The translations under genes and the position numbers were made by a program. Under the pieces are notes generated by a model that was not told the DNA's origin, did no database searches, and worked only from the letters and a program-made list of their open reading frames with translations. This document shows, in pieces, positions 1 to 7,577 of a DNA stretch of 64,000 nucleotides (its first letter is position 1; every line of letters begins with the position of its first letter). The DNA comes from Hyphomicrobiales bacterium. Lineage in GTDB: Bacteria > Pseudomonadota > Alphaproteobacteria > Rhizobiales > Xanthobacteraceae. The stretch is from contig JAFKKH010000010.1 of assembly GCA_017305665.1 (NCBI GenBank), positions 1 through 64,000 of the forward strand, written 5' to 3'.

Positions 1-108
1 CCGGAGCGGTTCGATCCCAACGTCGTCGACCGGAAGGCGCTCGAAGCCGCCGTCAACGCGTTGTCCGACACATGGAAACCGCGGCGGCGCGCCACACGAA
101 CAAAATAG
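1..108 (+). CDS. C-terminal fragment of an unidentified protein (runs off the window start)
   Basis: Frame 1 is open from the first base to a TAG at 106-108 and gives 35 residues ending in a basic tail (PRRRATRTK). I do not recognise the family. It lies 14 bases before an IS66 fragment on the other strand, inside a stretch of broken mobile DNA, so it may itself be a remnant of a phage or transposon gene. The upstream part lies outside the window, so it cannot be told whether the gene is intact. Confidence 0.35.
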   Translation, partial: PERFDPNVVDRKALEAAVNALSDTWKPRRRATRTK

Positions 109-122
109 GCGTCAAGCACCAT

Positions 123-455
123 TCAAAAGGGCCGCAGAGCTCCGCTTACCATCAAAGTCCTGGCGTCCGCACCACGGCCGACCCGGACCGTCACGCCGTT
201 GATCTCGACCTCGATCGCTCCGGCACTAACGTCGGCTTTGCACCGCGACACCCTCCGCTGCGGAACAGGAGACGATCCAGCATCAACAACTGCTGGCACG
301 AACTGCACCCCGACAGCCTCGGAACGTTCAGTCTCGGAATCTCGCAATTGACGCCGCCAGCCAAACAACTGCTGCGGTGATAATCCATGGCGACGAGCCA
401 CGGCACAGACCGAGTCTCCGCTCGTCGCGATCTTGACCTGCCACTGAACTTTCAT
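123..455 (-). pseudogene. tnpA: IS66-family accessory protein TnpA (OrfA) fragment
   Basis: The translation contains the hallmark IS66 TnpA segment SVCAVARRHGLSPQQLFGWR, a Cro/LuxR-like helix-turn-helix, and near the C-terminus the typical VEINGVTVRVGRGAD stretch. Both ends look wrong: the usual N-terminal block before the HTH is replaced by a short unrelated lead, and the C-terminus departs from the family after VRVGRGAD. No TnpB or TnpC lies beside it. I read it as the internal remnant of a decayed IS66 element; family identity is fairly sure, function very unlikely. Confidence 0.7.
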
Positions 456-540
456 CCAGCGGCGATTAGAGCCTCGGGCTTTTCTTGAAGTGCTCCCCGA
501 AACTAGGCCAGCCAGCGCTGGAATTTTCCGGAGTTAGGGC

Positions 541-1075
541 TCATGTCGGCGGGGGCGCCGATGAGCCATTCAACAGCGATATCGGCGCCTTGTTGCCGAT
601 CGCGCTATGTGGCCGGACCTCGTTATAGTCTCTCCGCCAATCCTCCAGCTTCGCCCGCGCGTCGTCAAGGCTCATGAACCAGTGCGTGTTCAAACATTCG
701 GCGCGGAGCTTGCCGTTGAATGATTCAATGAAGCTGTTGTCGGTTGGTTTGCCAGGCCGCGAGAAGTCGAGAATGACGCCGCGTTGATATGCCCAAAGGT
801 CGAGATCGCGCGAGATGAACTCCGAGCCTTGGTCAACCCGGATGCTTTTGGGGTAGCCAACGTCCTTGCAGACCTGCTCCAGCGTTTGCACGACATCCTC
901 TCCTCGATAGCTAAACCGCGCATCGATCGTCGGCGAGAACCGCGAGAAGGTGTCGACGACCGTCAACACGCGGATCTTGCGACCGGTGGCGAGTTGGTCG
1001 TGAACGAAATCCATCGCCCAGGTCTCATTGACCTGGCGCGCATCGGTTCGACCTTCGCGCAGCTTCGCCTTATCG
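541..1075 (-). pseudogene. IS3-family transposase OrfB, 5'-truncated
   Basis: This is the integrase core (rve) half of an IS3/IS407-type OrfB. The DDE residues are visible in context: D in NETWAMDFVHD, D in IRVDQGSEF and E in NSFIESFNGKLRAECL, followed by the characteristic YNEVRPHSAIG and a proper stop at 541-543. The family-like sequence begins only at about KAKLREGRTD (near 1075). The N-terminal DNA-binding part and OrfA are missing, and the DNA on that side belongs to another gene read in the opposite direction. The catalytic triad survives, but the element is truncated and probably immobile on its own. Confidence 0.75.
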
Positions 1076-1314
1076 CCGAGAAGGCAGGGGCATTTGACCT
1101 CGATACCGTTCAGGCGGGCATCGACAAGGCTCACCAGGTGCGCGGCATGTTCGACGGCCTGAAGGAGCTGGCCGAACCGATTTTCGGCAATCCCTTCGCA
1201 CTGCCGATCGGCATCGCGCTCGGTATCCTCGGCGTCCTGGTGCTAATCGAGTCCCGCCGCATCGTCGGCGTGCGTCTGGAGGATCACCACAATGCCGCGA
1301 ATATGGGGCGCTGA
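1075..1314 (+). pseudogene. Phage-type protein tail with one membrane segment, cut by an IS3 fragment
   Basis: From about 1075 a plus-strand frame leaves the antisense of the transposase and gives about 79 residues ending at TGA 1312-1314. It has an amphipathic part (VQAGIDKAHQVRGMFDGLKE) and then one clear hydrophobic helix (ALPIGIALGILGVLVLIES). Such a C-terminal anchor resembles the ends of prophage lysis proteins (lysozyme or holin-like), but I cannot name the family with certainty. The 5' part has been lost at the IS boundary, so it is a remnant. A second small phage-like frame starts 2 bases after its stop. Confidence 0.4.
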
Positions 1315-1316
1315 CA

Positions 1317-1553
1317 ATGCTGCCTCTCGGAATCGGATCGGCGTTCGTTGCGGGGTTAGCGGCCATTCCCGGCGGGGGCGCGACGCTCGAGCTCGCGGCC
1401 ACGGTGACCGGCGCGATCTTCAGATGCAAGGTCTGCCTCGCCGCTCTCGATATGGGCGAGTCCAGGCTCTTAGATCTTGTCACGCGAAATGGTAGAAAAG
1501 ATTATTCGAAATCTCCAAGAAAATTCGAAGTTAGCTGGGCGTCCAGCCGATAG
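1317..1553 (+). CDS. Small hypothetical protein at the mobile-DNA border
   Basis: A 78-residue frame begins with ATG two bases after the preceding phage-like remnant, a spacing typical of phage lysis cassettes. Its first 40 residues are Gly/Ala-rich and hydrophobic (IGSAFVAGLAAIPGGGATLE); the rest is charged and unconvincing, so the real gene may have been cut near 1480. It overlaps the end of the convergent SDR gene by about 20 bases. No family recognised. Expression and function are doubtful. Confidence 0.25.
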   Translation: MLPLGIGSAFVAGLAAIPGGGATLELAATVTGAIFRCKVCLAALDMGESRLLDLVTRNGRKDYSKSPRKFEVSWASSR

Positions 1554-2403
1554 CTTGCAATCGCGCTGAGCTTACAATTAAGGGGCGCCCGAGGCGATCC
1601 CACAATTCGCTTCGACCAGTAACTTGAAAGCCAGCTTTCAACATTATGGCGGGTATCGGCACAATGATCGGTCGCATGCCAATCATGGCAGCAAATTTGC
1701 GTGTAATCGCGCTGATCGTTTCGGGATTCGGATCGGCCACAATATAAGTTTGATCAATTGCGGCCGATGATTTCAATGCAATCAGCACCGCGGAGACAAA
1801 ATTCTGTATAGATAAAACGGATCGTTGGCTTTTTAGCATCCCGAACGGTAGCGGAATTCCGGCTTTGATCAGACGGGCAAGCGTCCCAAAGTTTCCTTTT
1901 GCATCCGGCCCCATGGTGACGGCCGGCCGTAGAACTGTAAAAGGGATGCCGCTTGCTTTGACCGCCTGTTCCGCAGCGAGTTTGGCGCGTCCATAAGCAT
2001 TGACGGGGCGCGGGAAATCTTCCTCAGTGACGAGACGGTCCGCAGCCGAGCCAACTTGAGCCGCGATAGATGACACGAATACAAGCTGCTTGACACCGAT
2101 GCTCTTCGCGACGGATGCCAATTCGGCCACGGCGCGACCATTAACTCGACAAAAACTAAAATCATCAGTCGGTCGATGAGCGATCGCTGCCAGATGTATA
2201 ACTCTATCAGCGTCTCCGATTAGTGTGGGCCAATCGACAGTCTTTGCAAGGTCAGGCATTTTAATGCACGTTACCCCCGCCTGCGGAAACGTGGTTGAAT
2301 TCGTAGCCGCAATGACGTGGTACCCACTCGCTGCCAGAGCTGGAACCAGATGTTTGCCAATAAATCCGCCCGCACCCGTAACTAAGACCTTTGCCAATGT
2401 CAT
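1531..2403 (-). CDS. NAD-dependent epimerase/4-reductase of the extended SDR family (WbpV-like)
   Basis: 290 residues. The Rossmann glycine motif is TGAGGFIG (residues 9-16). The catalytic Ser pair is in VFVSSIAA (about 111-112), with Tyr137 and Lys141 in the YGRAK motif. The general shape matches UDP-4-keto-6-deoxy-HexNAc reductases or 4-epimerases such as WbpV, which make UDP-QuiNAc/FucNAc for O-antigen start units. It is the last gene of the leftward sugar operon, 90 bases after pseI. A WbpL-like transferase (13523-14551) and a WbpM-like dehydratase (43680-45590) in the same window would complete that short pathway. I chose ATG 2403, next to the glycine motif; a GTG 36 bases upstream (2439) is also in frame. 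Substrate is inferred. Confidence 0.8.
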   Translation of the reverse strand: MTLAKVLVTGAGGFIGKHLVPALAASGYHVIAATNSTTFPQAGVTCIKMPDLAKTVDWPTLIGDADRVIHLAAIAHRPTDDFSFCRVNGRAVAELASVAKSIGVKQLVFVSSIAAQVGSAADRLVTEEDFPRPVNAYGRAKLAAEQAVKASGIPFTVLRPAVTMGPDAKGNFGTLARLIKAGIPLPFGMLKSQRSVLSIQNFVSAVLIALKSSAAIDQTYIVADPNPETISAITRKFAAMIGMRPIIVPIPAIMLKAGFQVTGRSELWDRLGRPLIVSSARLQAIGWTPS

Positions 2404-2493
2404 TTGAGTTTTTCCGGCGTCAACCGTATAGTCTACCACGTCGTCGAAGCCATAAGCATGACGAAGTCACTCAAGGATCAGGGGAACCGAAAC

Positions 2494-3555
2494 TTAACAG
2501 TTTTTTCCAATTGCCTCCCATGAAAGTGGTTCACCATACGCAATTTCTCTCAATGCAGTCCGGCCGAGCACTTCGGAAAGATGTTTGGGCGCAAGGCCGT
2601 ACCCTGGGCGGATCGAACGAACATTGTCTTTGGTCAACTTTTCACCAGCGGCAATCCGTTTAACCGCATATAGCGATCGCCGAAAGACGAGGCTGCCCCG
2701 CTCGCTTCCGACAAGATCATATTGTACGCGCCCCAGCGCCTGCCATGCGTCCTTACAATCATTGACCAAGCGCTTAAATTCGCATGGTTCAAGCGAAAAG
2801 GCCGCGTCAGGTCCGCCATCACTTCGGCGAATAGTGAAATGCTTCTCGATCACGCAGCCTCCTAGAACGATAGACGCGACCGCGGCGGCAGAGCCTAGCG
2901 TATGATCGGACAAACCAGATACCACGCCAAATGCTTCAGCAATGTGCGGAACCGTTCGTATGTTGGCGTCTTCGATGGGTGCAGGATAAGCGCTGGTACA
3001 ATGGAGCAGGCAGATACGATCGGCGCCATTCTCTCGAGCGGTGCGGACGGCCTCCTGAATTTCGCCCAAGTTCGCCATTCCCGTCGAGATGATCATAGGT
3101 CGGCGTTTCTTAGCGACTGCAGCGATTAAAGGCAGATCAATAGCTTCAAAGGATGCGATTTTATAGGCAGGCGCATCTAGTCCAGACAGCAGCTCGACAG
3201 CGCTCTCGTCGAATGGTGTAGAGAAAAGTGTTATGCCGAGTTGACGGGCCTTTTCGAATAGAGCTTCATGCCAATCGAAGGGCGTTTCGGCTTCGCGATA
3301 GAGCTGATGGAGTAGGTAGCCTTCCCAAGGACCGGTCTTGATGCGAAATTGCTCGCCATCGTGAGGAATTGTAATCGTATCGGCCGTGTACGTTTGAATC
3401 TTGATGGCGTCTGCGCCGGTCGCTGCGGCGGCTTCTACCAGTTCCAGCGCCCTCTCAAGCCTGCCATTATGATTGGCTGAAATTTCAGCAATAATATAGG
3501 GCGGATGGCCAGGTCCGATTAGGCGCCCCGCGATCTCGAATACGGCTGCCTTCAT
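2494..3555 (-). CDS. pseI: Pseudaminic acid synthase (NeuB/PseI family)
   Basis: Condenses phosphoenolpyruvate with 2,4-diacetamido-2,4,6-trideoxy-L-altrose to give pseudaminic acid. The TIM-barrel NeuB domain shows IAEISANHNG, KIQTYTAD, LLHCTSAYP, SDHT and EKHFT. The GGPDAAFS signature after EKHFT favours PseI over sialic or legionaminic synthases. The last 60 residues form the SAF (antifreeze-like) domain (FRRSLYAVKRIAAGE onward). About 353 residues is the usual length. A TTG at 3564 is in frame, but ATG 3555 is the better start. The gene lies between the PseG-PseH fusion upstream and the SDR gene downstream, all in one orientation. Confidence 0.9.
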   Translation of the reverse strand: MKAAVFEIAGRLIGPGHPPYIIAEISANHNGRLERALELVEAAAATGADAIKIQTYTADTITIPHDGEQFRIKTGPWEGYLLHQLYREAETPFDWHEALFEKARQLGITLFSTPFDESAVELLSGLDAPAYKIASFEAIDLPLIAAVAKKRRPMIISTGMANLGEIQEAVRTARENGADRICLLHCTSAYPAPIEDANIRTVPHIAEAFGVVSGLSDHTLGSAAAVASIVLGGCVIEKHFTIRRSDGGPDAAFSLEPCEFKRLVNDCKDAWQALGRVQYDLVGSERGSLVFRRSLYAVKRIAAGEKLTKDNVRSIRPGYGLAPKHLSEVLGRTALREIAYGEPLSWEAIGKNC

Positions 3556-3616
3556 TCCGATCAACTACGTACCCTCACTTCAAGAAATCTGCCCGATGAT
3601 ACCATCGCGGCAGCTC

Positions 3617-5122
3617 CTATATACCATGCTGCACAGACTTTCCTCGCAGATATAATACAAGAAATTCATCATCTTGTCTCTCAACGGAAAAGCCAACCTT
3701 CTCGAATATTGCTCGGGATCGCAGATTGCCTAAGCGAATTCGCGCAATGATTGGTGTTTCTTCGACTTCAGTAAGTAGTAGTTGGCAGGCGGCATCCAGA
3801 AGCAAACGGCCGACGCCTCTGCCTCGCGCAGTAGGCGCGAGCACAATACTCACCTCTCGCGCGCCATCGCTAAGTGGGTCAAATCGTACCGTCCCAATCG
3901 GGATACCTGCTTGCTCTCCGATCAGAAGGATCGTAGCTGGATCCGATAGCTTTTGGTTCAACCAATCAATATGAGTTGATCTTTTGATTGGAGCCGAAAA
4001 TGTCGAATTAGCTCGCGTCTCGGAATCATTTCGCCAATCGAGCAGAATTTGCGAATCCTCTAATGTGGCGCGGCGTAAGGCGACGGCGTTGGAAATGGAA
4101 CGCTTGCGCAATATTCCTTCGGTCAATTTCTCTGCGATCCGCGCTGTGCCAACGCCGTCGCAAAGGGTTGCTGCGCAACTACCTAAATTTAGCATCTCGA
4201 TCGGCGATGAGTCCAACTCCATCAACGTCGTCTCGAGCAGTGTCGGAAAAATACTAAGAGGCAATATTACAGCTGCACTTGCCTGCTCAAGAGCCCGTGC
4301 GTTCGCGTTCTGATTTTCCGCGACAATGGCAAGAAGGGTTGGAAGTCCCATGCAGCACCGTTCCCAAGAACTCGTGCCGGCTGCTCCAATAGCGAGGTCA
4401 GCTTCACTCATGCGAATCGCAACGTTGGATTCGTTAATGTGGAGGTTAAAGCGAGAGTCCATTTCGGTTAGCGCCATAAGTTCGGGGAGGCGCGCGTATT
4501 GTGATCCAATGAGAATGTCAGCTCCCACAAAGTACCGCAGTTTAGAGGCGATGTCTTTCAGGACCTGAAGCGTTGTGATTGTCAGGTCGCAGGTGTCTGT
4601 CATCCCGAACGACACGAAGATTCGACGGAGGAGGCCGGACCGCTTTTTTGCGAGACTTTTCTGTCGTAACTCAGAAAACGCTGGCCGCAGAAGCGCGTAG
4701 TTGGTTCCAGTTAAGATACAAGCATGAGCAGGTACCAGCCCTTTGTAGATGTCTGGTTTGCGGTTTAGCGTCGTGTCGAGCAGAAAATCGCAATCGTGTC
4801 GCCGGCTCGCCAAGTCATCGATCACAGCGATCGTACCTACGTGCGCCCTCAATCGAGACTCGAAGTCGGCATCAAGCCGATAGTGATCGCACACGAACGC
4901 ATCAAAATACCCGAATTCTCCTTTCGTGAGACGACTATCGATCGCCCGATCACAAACGACGGTGAAAGCATCATCTATATCCGGGAAGAGAAGGTCGCTT
5001 TGGCTGGTGTAAAGCTCGCATGTCGCTCCATGCTTTGTGAGTAAGCCTGCCAACGTTCGACAGCGCATGACATGACCGCCACCGATCTGTATGCTCGCGT
5101 CGGCCCGAAAGCCGATCTTCAT
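3617..5122 (-). CDS. pseG-pseH: Fused PseG hydrolase - PseH N-acetyltransferase
   Basis: Residues 1 to about 335 match PseG, the GT-B-fold hydrolase that removes UDP from UDP-2,4-diacetamido-2,4,6-trideoxy-altropyranose: the start GFRADASIQIGGGHVMRC, the acidic VIDDLASR segment and the GAAGTSSWERCCMGLPT stretch. Residues about 345-500 form a GNAT domain of PseH type (VALRRATLEDSQILLDWRND, then ARGRGVGRLLLDAA for acetyl-CoA), which acetylates the 4-amino group one step earlier. The two enzymes are usually separate, so one polypeptide here carries two consecutive steps. ATG 5122 gives the family-like N-terminus and has AAGGAAG upstream; ATG 5143 and TTG 5164 are alternatives. It follows the methyltransferase gene without a gap. 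Confidence 0.88.
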   Translation of the reverse strand: MKIGFRADASIQIGGGHVMRCRTLAGLLTKHGATCELYTSQSDLLFPDIDDAFTVVCDRAIDSRLTKGEFGYFDAFVCDHYRLDADFESRLRAHVGTIAVIDDLASRRHDCDFLLDTTLNRKPDIYKGLVPAHACILTGTNYALLRPAFSELRQKSLAKKRSGLLRRIFVSFGMTDTCDLTITTLQVLKDIASKLRYFVGADILIGSQYARLPELMALTEMDSRFNLHINESNVAIRMSEADLAIGAAGTSSWERCCMGLPTLLAIVAENQNANARALEQASAAVILPLSIFPTLLETTLMELDSSPIEMLNLGSCAATLCDGVGTARIAEKLTEGILRKRSISNAVALRRATLEDSQILLDWRNDSETRANSTFSAPIKRSTHIDWLNQKLSDPATILLIGEQAGIPIGTVRFDPLSDGAREVSIVLAPTARGRGVGRLLLDAACQLLLTEVEETPIIARIRLGNLRSRAIFEKVGFSVERQDDEFLVLYLRGKSVQHGI

Positions 5123-5164
5123 GCCAGTGAGACTTCCTTGCATTTTCCGATCCGCTTCGGGCAA

Positions 5165-5821
5165 TTAGCTGCGCGGAGGCAATGGAAAGCCGGTGCCAAG
5201 GTCTTTACGGATCAAATCTGTGACGACCCGCTCAGCGGGATCGAATGTTAGGGGCGAGCCGTGCTCGAGATAGGATCGTGACAACAGGCTGTATGCCGGA
5301 TGCCAAAGAAACATGTTCGAAAAATCCATTTTATAGGAAAAAACTGCGTCCCGATGGCTGTACGGATTGCGATGTGGGTGTGCAGGAAAAAAATCCTTGA
5401 TTATAACAAGGCTCTGTTCGGCAAGTATGCGATCCGTTTGCCAAGCAATTTTAAAGTGATCAGATGGGTCGCATAGGTACAGACAAAAACCAAAAAAAAC
5501 GAGGTCGAAATACCCGATATCATAGTTTAGTTCATCGGCTGTGCCTTGTCGCAGGTTCAGTGCGGGATAGCGAATCTTCCCCTCGAAAATGGCCTTCGCT
5601 GATGGATCGATCCCATGGCACTCGGCGCCAAACGCATTTTCAAGCTTAGCGAGCCGGTAACCGGAGCTGCAGCCAATTTCGAGAATACGCTTCGGTGCTG
5701 CACCAATTCCGTTTAGTAATTTTAGGATAATCTCTGTTGACGGATCCTCGATCGCAGCCAACCGGTTTCTTTCGTACCAGGCATCTCCCTCGCTTTCCAG
5801 AAATGTATGCTTTTGTGACAT
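5165..5821 (-). CDS. SAM-dependent class I methyltransferase
   Basis: 218 residues. Motif I is ILEIGCSSGYRL (about 46-57); an acidic HGIDPSAKA follows as motif II, and YFDLVFFGFCLYL marks the post-II region. This is the Methyltransf_11/25 type of fold, which acts on small molecules or sugars. The gene sits inside the nonulosonate operon, directly before the PseG-PseH fusion, so an O- or N-methyl decoration of the sugar acid or its carrier is the natural guess. ATG 5821 has no close alternative. The substrate cannot be read from the sequence. Confidence 0.75.
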   Translation of the reverse strand: MSQKHTFLESEGDAWYERNRLAAIEDPSTEIILKLLNGIGAAPKRILEIGCSSGYRLAKLENAFGAECHGIDPSAKAIFEGKIRYPALNLRQGTADELNYDIGYFDLVFFGFCLYLCDPSDHFKIAWQTDRILAEQSLVIIKDFFPAHPHRNPYSHRDAVFSYKMDFSNMFLWHPAYSLLSRSYLEHGSPLTFDPAERVVTDLIRKDLGTGFPLPPRS

Positions 5822-5938
5822 AACACGTCCGAATGATCAGTCGCAGGGTTTCAGCTTTACGTCATCTCAGCCTCTAGCTGAGTTGACGACCTAAGTCTAG
5901 GAGCGCCAGCATTCTTGCGGCTTATAGCTCGTGTTTAC

Positions 5939-6652
5939 TTATGGAACAACTGATGACGATATCACGGGATGAACGGCAAGATTCAGAAAATCCAAAATAT
6001 CCTGTTGCTTAAAGGCATAACCTGCCGCGATCTGCGCTCGATAGATATGCTCGACAAATTCGAAATCTTCCGGGGTATCCACAGTCCAGCGTAATAACTC
6101 TAGGTTTGGGTCCTGGCGAAGCACTTCAATTCGAAAAATCGTGGGGTTATTATAAATAAACGGGGTTACATGCTCGCGATCGAATGTCGTTGCAGCCTCA
6201 CGGTTCGCGGTAGTCAATGCATCTGTTTTTATGACCTCGACATCGAGACCATCCGGAAACGTTCGGACGACAGCGTTGCTCGTGTAATCGGCGCCTGAGG
6301 TAAGATGCAGGTCAACACATGAGTCAATGATGGCCCAGTCGGCCAGCGGGCAGTCTGCCGTCAACCGTACGACATGGTCCGGGGGGCCGAACATCTGGGA
6401 GGCCTGATACAAGCGATCGAGCACGTTGTTTAGCGATCCGCGGTAGCAACTCACATTTTCAGCCTGGCAGAATTCTTCGATAGAACCGTCGCTCGGCTGA
6501 TCGCTCGTCGCGACTATAATGCGGTCGAGCCTCTTTGAGAGTCGGATGCGATCGAGCTGATGTGCGATCATCGGGCGCCCGCAAAGGTCCTTGAGAACCT
6601 TACCGGGGAGTCGGGTTGAGGTCATGCGGGCTTGCAGAATGGCGACGATCAT
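5939..6652 (-). CDS. SpsF/NeuA-type cytidylyltransferase, probable CMP-pseudaminate synthase
   Basis: 237 residues of the SpsF group (COG1861-like). The nucleotide-binding start is ILQARMTSTRLPGKVL, followed by GRPMIAHQLDR, and RLTADCPLADW carries the metal-binding region. It would activate the sugar acid with CTP. The canonical PseF start (ARGGSKR) is absent, and no other candidate lies in the window, so this protein is the likely PseF substitute; that is inference from context. It lies between the aldo/keto reductase (22 bases upstream) and the methyltransferase (a 117-base gap downstream). SpsF relatives are often labelled glycosyltransferases, which is less likely here. Confidence 0.75.
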   Translation of the reverse strand: MIVAILQARMTSTRLPGKVLKDLCGRPMIAHQLDRIRLSKRLDRIIVATSDQPSDGSIEEFCQAENVSCYRGSLNNVLDRLYQASQMFGPPDHVVRLTADCPLADWAIIDSCVDLHLTSGADYTSNAVVRTFPDGLDVEVIKTDALTTANREAATTFDREHVTPFIYNNPTIFRIEVLRQDPNLELLRWTVDTPEDFEFVEHIYRAQIAAGYAFKQQDILDFLNLAVHPVISSSVVP

Positions 6653-6674
6653 TCGGTGTTCCGACGACTATTTG

Positions 6675-7577
6675 CTAGGTATGCCAGAGTGACGGAGTGA
6701 GTGCTAATGGATCGTCGATAGAGAGATTGCGCCAATCCATCGATGGATGTGGCTTTTCAGCTGCTTGCAAAATCTCAGTGATTTCGGTGACCGACGTCGC
6801 GCCGACGACCGCTACGTCGATTTCGGGACGATCGAGCACGAATGCAATCGCAGCGGCTAGGGGTGTCGATCCGCATTCTCTGATCTGCTCTTTAATTTGG
6901 GAAAGTAGTCCGTGGAACTGCTGAAGTTTCGGTGGCAGTTGGTCCAGCGTTAAAAATAGAAGCCCCTGCAGGAAAACGGATCGAGCATGGATGGAAACGC
7001 CGCGCGCTCTAATCGCTGCAAGGTCGCCGTTGCGAATGAGACGCTGATCGAGGATGCTGGTGGGAATCTGGAGAAGATCAGGCTCAAAAGACTGAACCAG
7101 TGCCAGCGGGTCGTCCTCGTAATATGCGGAGATACCGATGCGGGAAACGTCGCCGCTTGCCTTGAGATGCTCGAGCGTGTTCCAGAGAGCCGTTCCGTCC
7201 GGTCCGTTCAGGTCGCGGGCCTGATGCACCAGTAGGCCGTCCAGCTTTTCAACCCTTAACAAATCCATTGATCTGCGAACTTGGTCGATGATCGGTTGGG
7301 TAGAGTCTGTCTTCGGCATCGTTTTGCTGACGATCCGAAAACCTTGCTTTGCGGCGTCCAGATCACCCAGCGCCTGCTCAGCCTGGCCATAGGCGGATGC
7401 GGTGTCGAGCCAAAGTATGCCGCTTTGCCGGGCGGCTGAAAGAACGTCGGCTACCTCGTTGCGCGGAACTTTGCCCCGGACGTTTGAGATTCCGTAATTG
7501 ATGCCGAACTGAACTGTTCCAAGGCCAACGCGCGAAATGCGGTTGCCTGTGCGCCCACCCGACGTTTCCTCGTTCAT
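6675..7577 (-). CDS. Aldo/keto reductase
   Basis: 300 residues, an NAD(P)H-dependent (beta/alpha)8 oxidoreductase. Family features: VGLGTVQFGINYG at the N-terminus, the catalytic Asp and Tyr in WLDTASAYGQAE, the Lys in FRIVSKT and the His in DGLLVHQA, then cofactor-binding VLDRPEIDVAVVGATS near the C-terminus. All four tetrad residues appear present. The start ATG overlaps the aminotransferase stop by 4 bases (ATGA), so the two are translationally coupled and probably act in sequence on one compound. The standard pseudaminic pathway needs no such enzyme. Confidence 0.85.
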   Translation of the reverse strand: MNEETSGGRTGNRISRVGLGTVQFGINYGISNVRGKVPRNEVADVLSAARQSGILWLDTASAYGQAEQALGDLDAAKQGFRIVSKTMPKTDSTQPIIDQVRRSMDLLRVEKLDGLLVHQARDLNGPDGTALWNTLEHLKASGDVSRIGISAYYEDDPLALVQSFEPDLLQIPTSILDQRLIRNGDLAAIRARGVSIHARSVFLQGLLFLTLDQLPPKLQQFHGLLSQIKEQIRECGSTPLAAAIAFVLDRPEIDVAVVGATSVTEITEILQAAEKPHPSMDWRNLSIDDPLALTPSLWHT

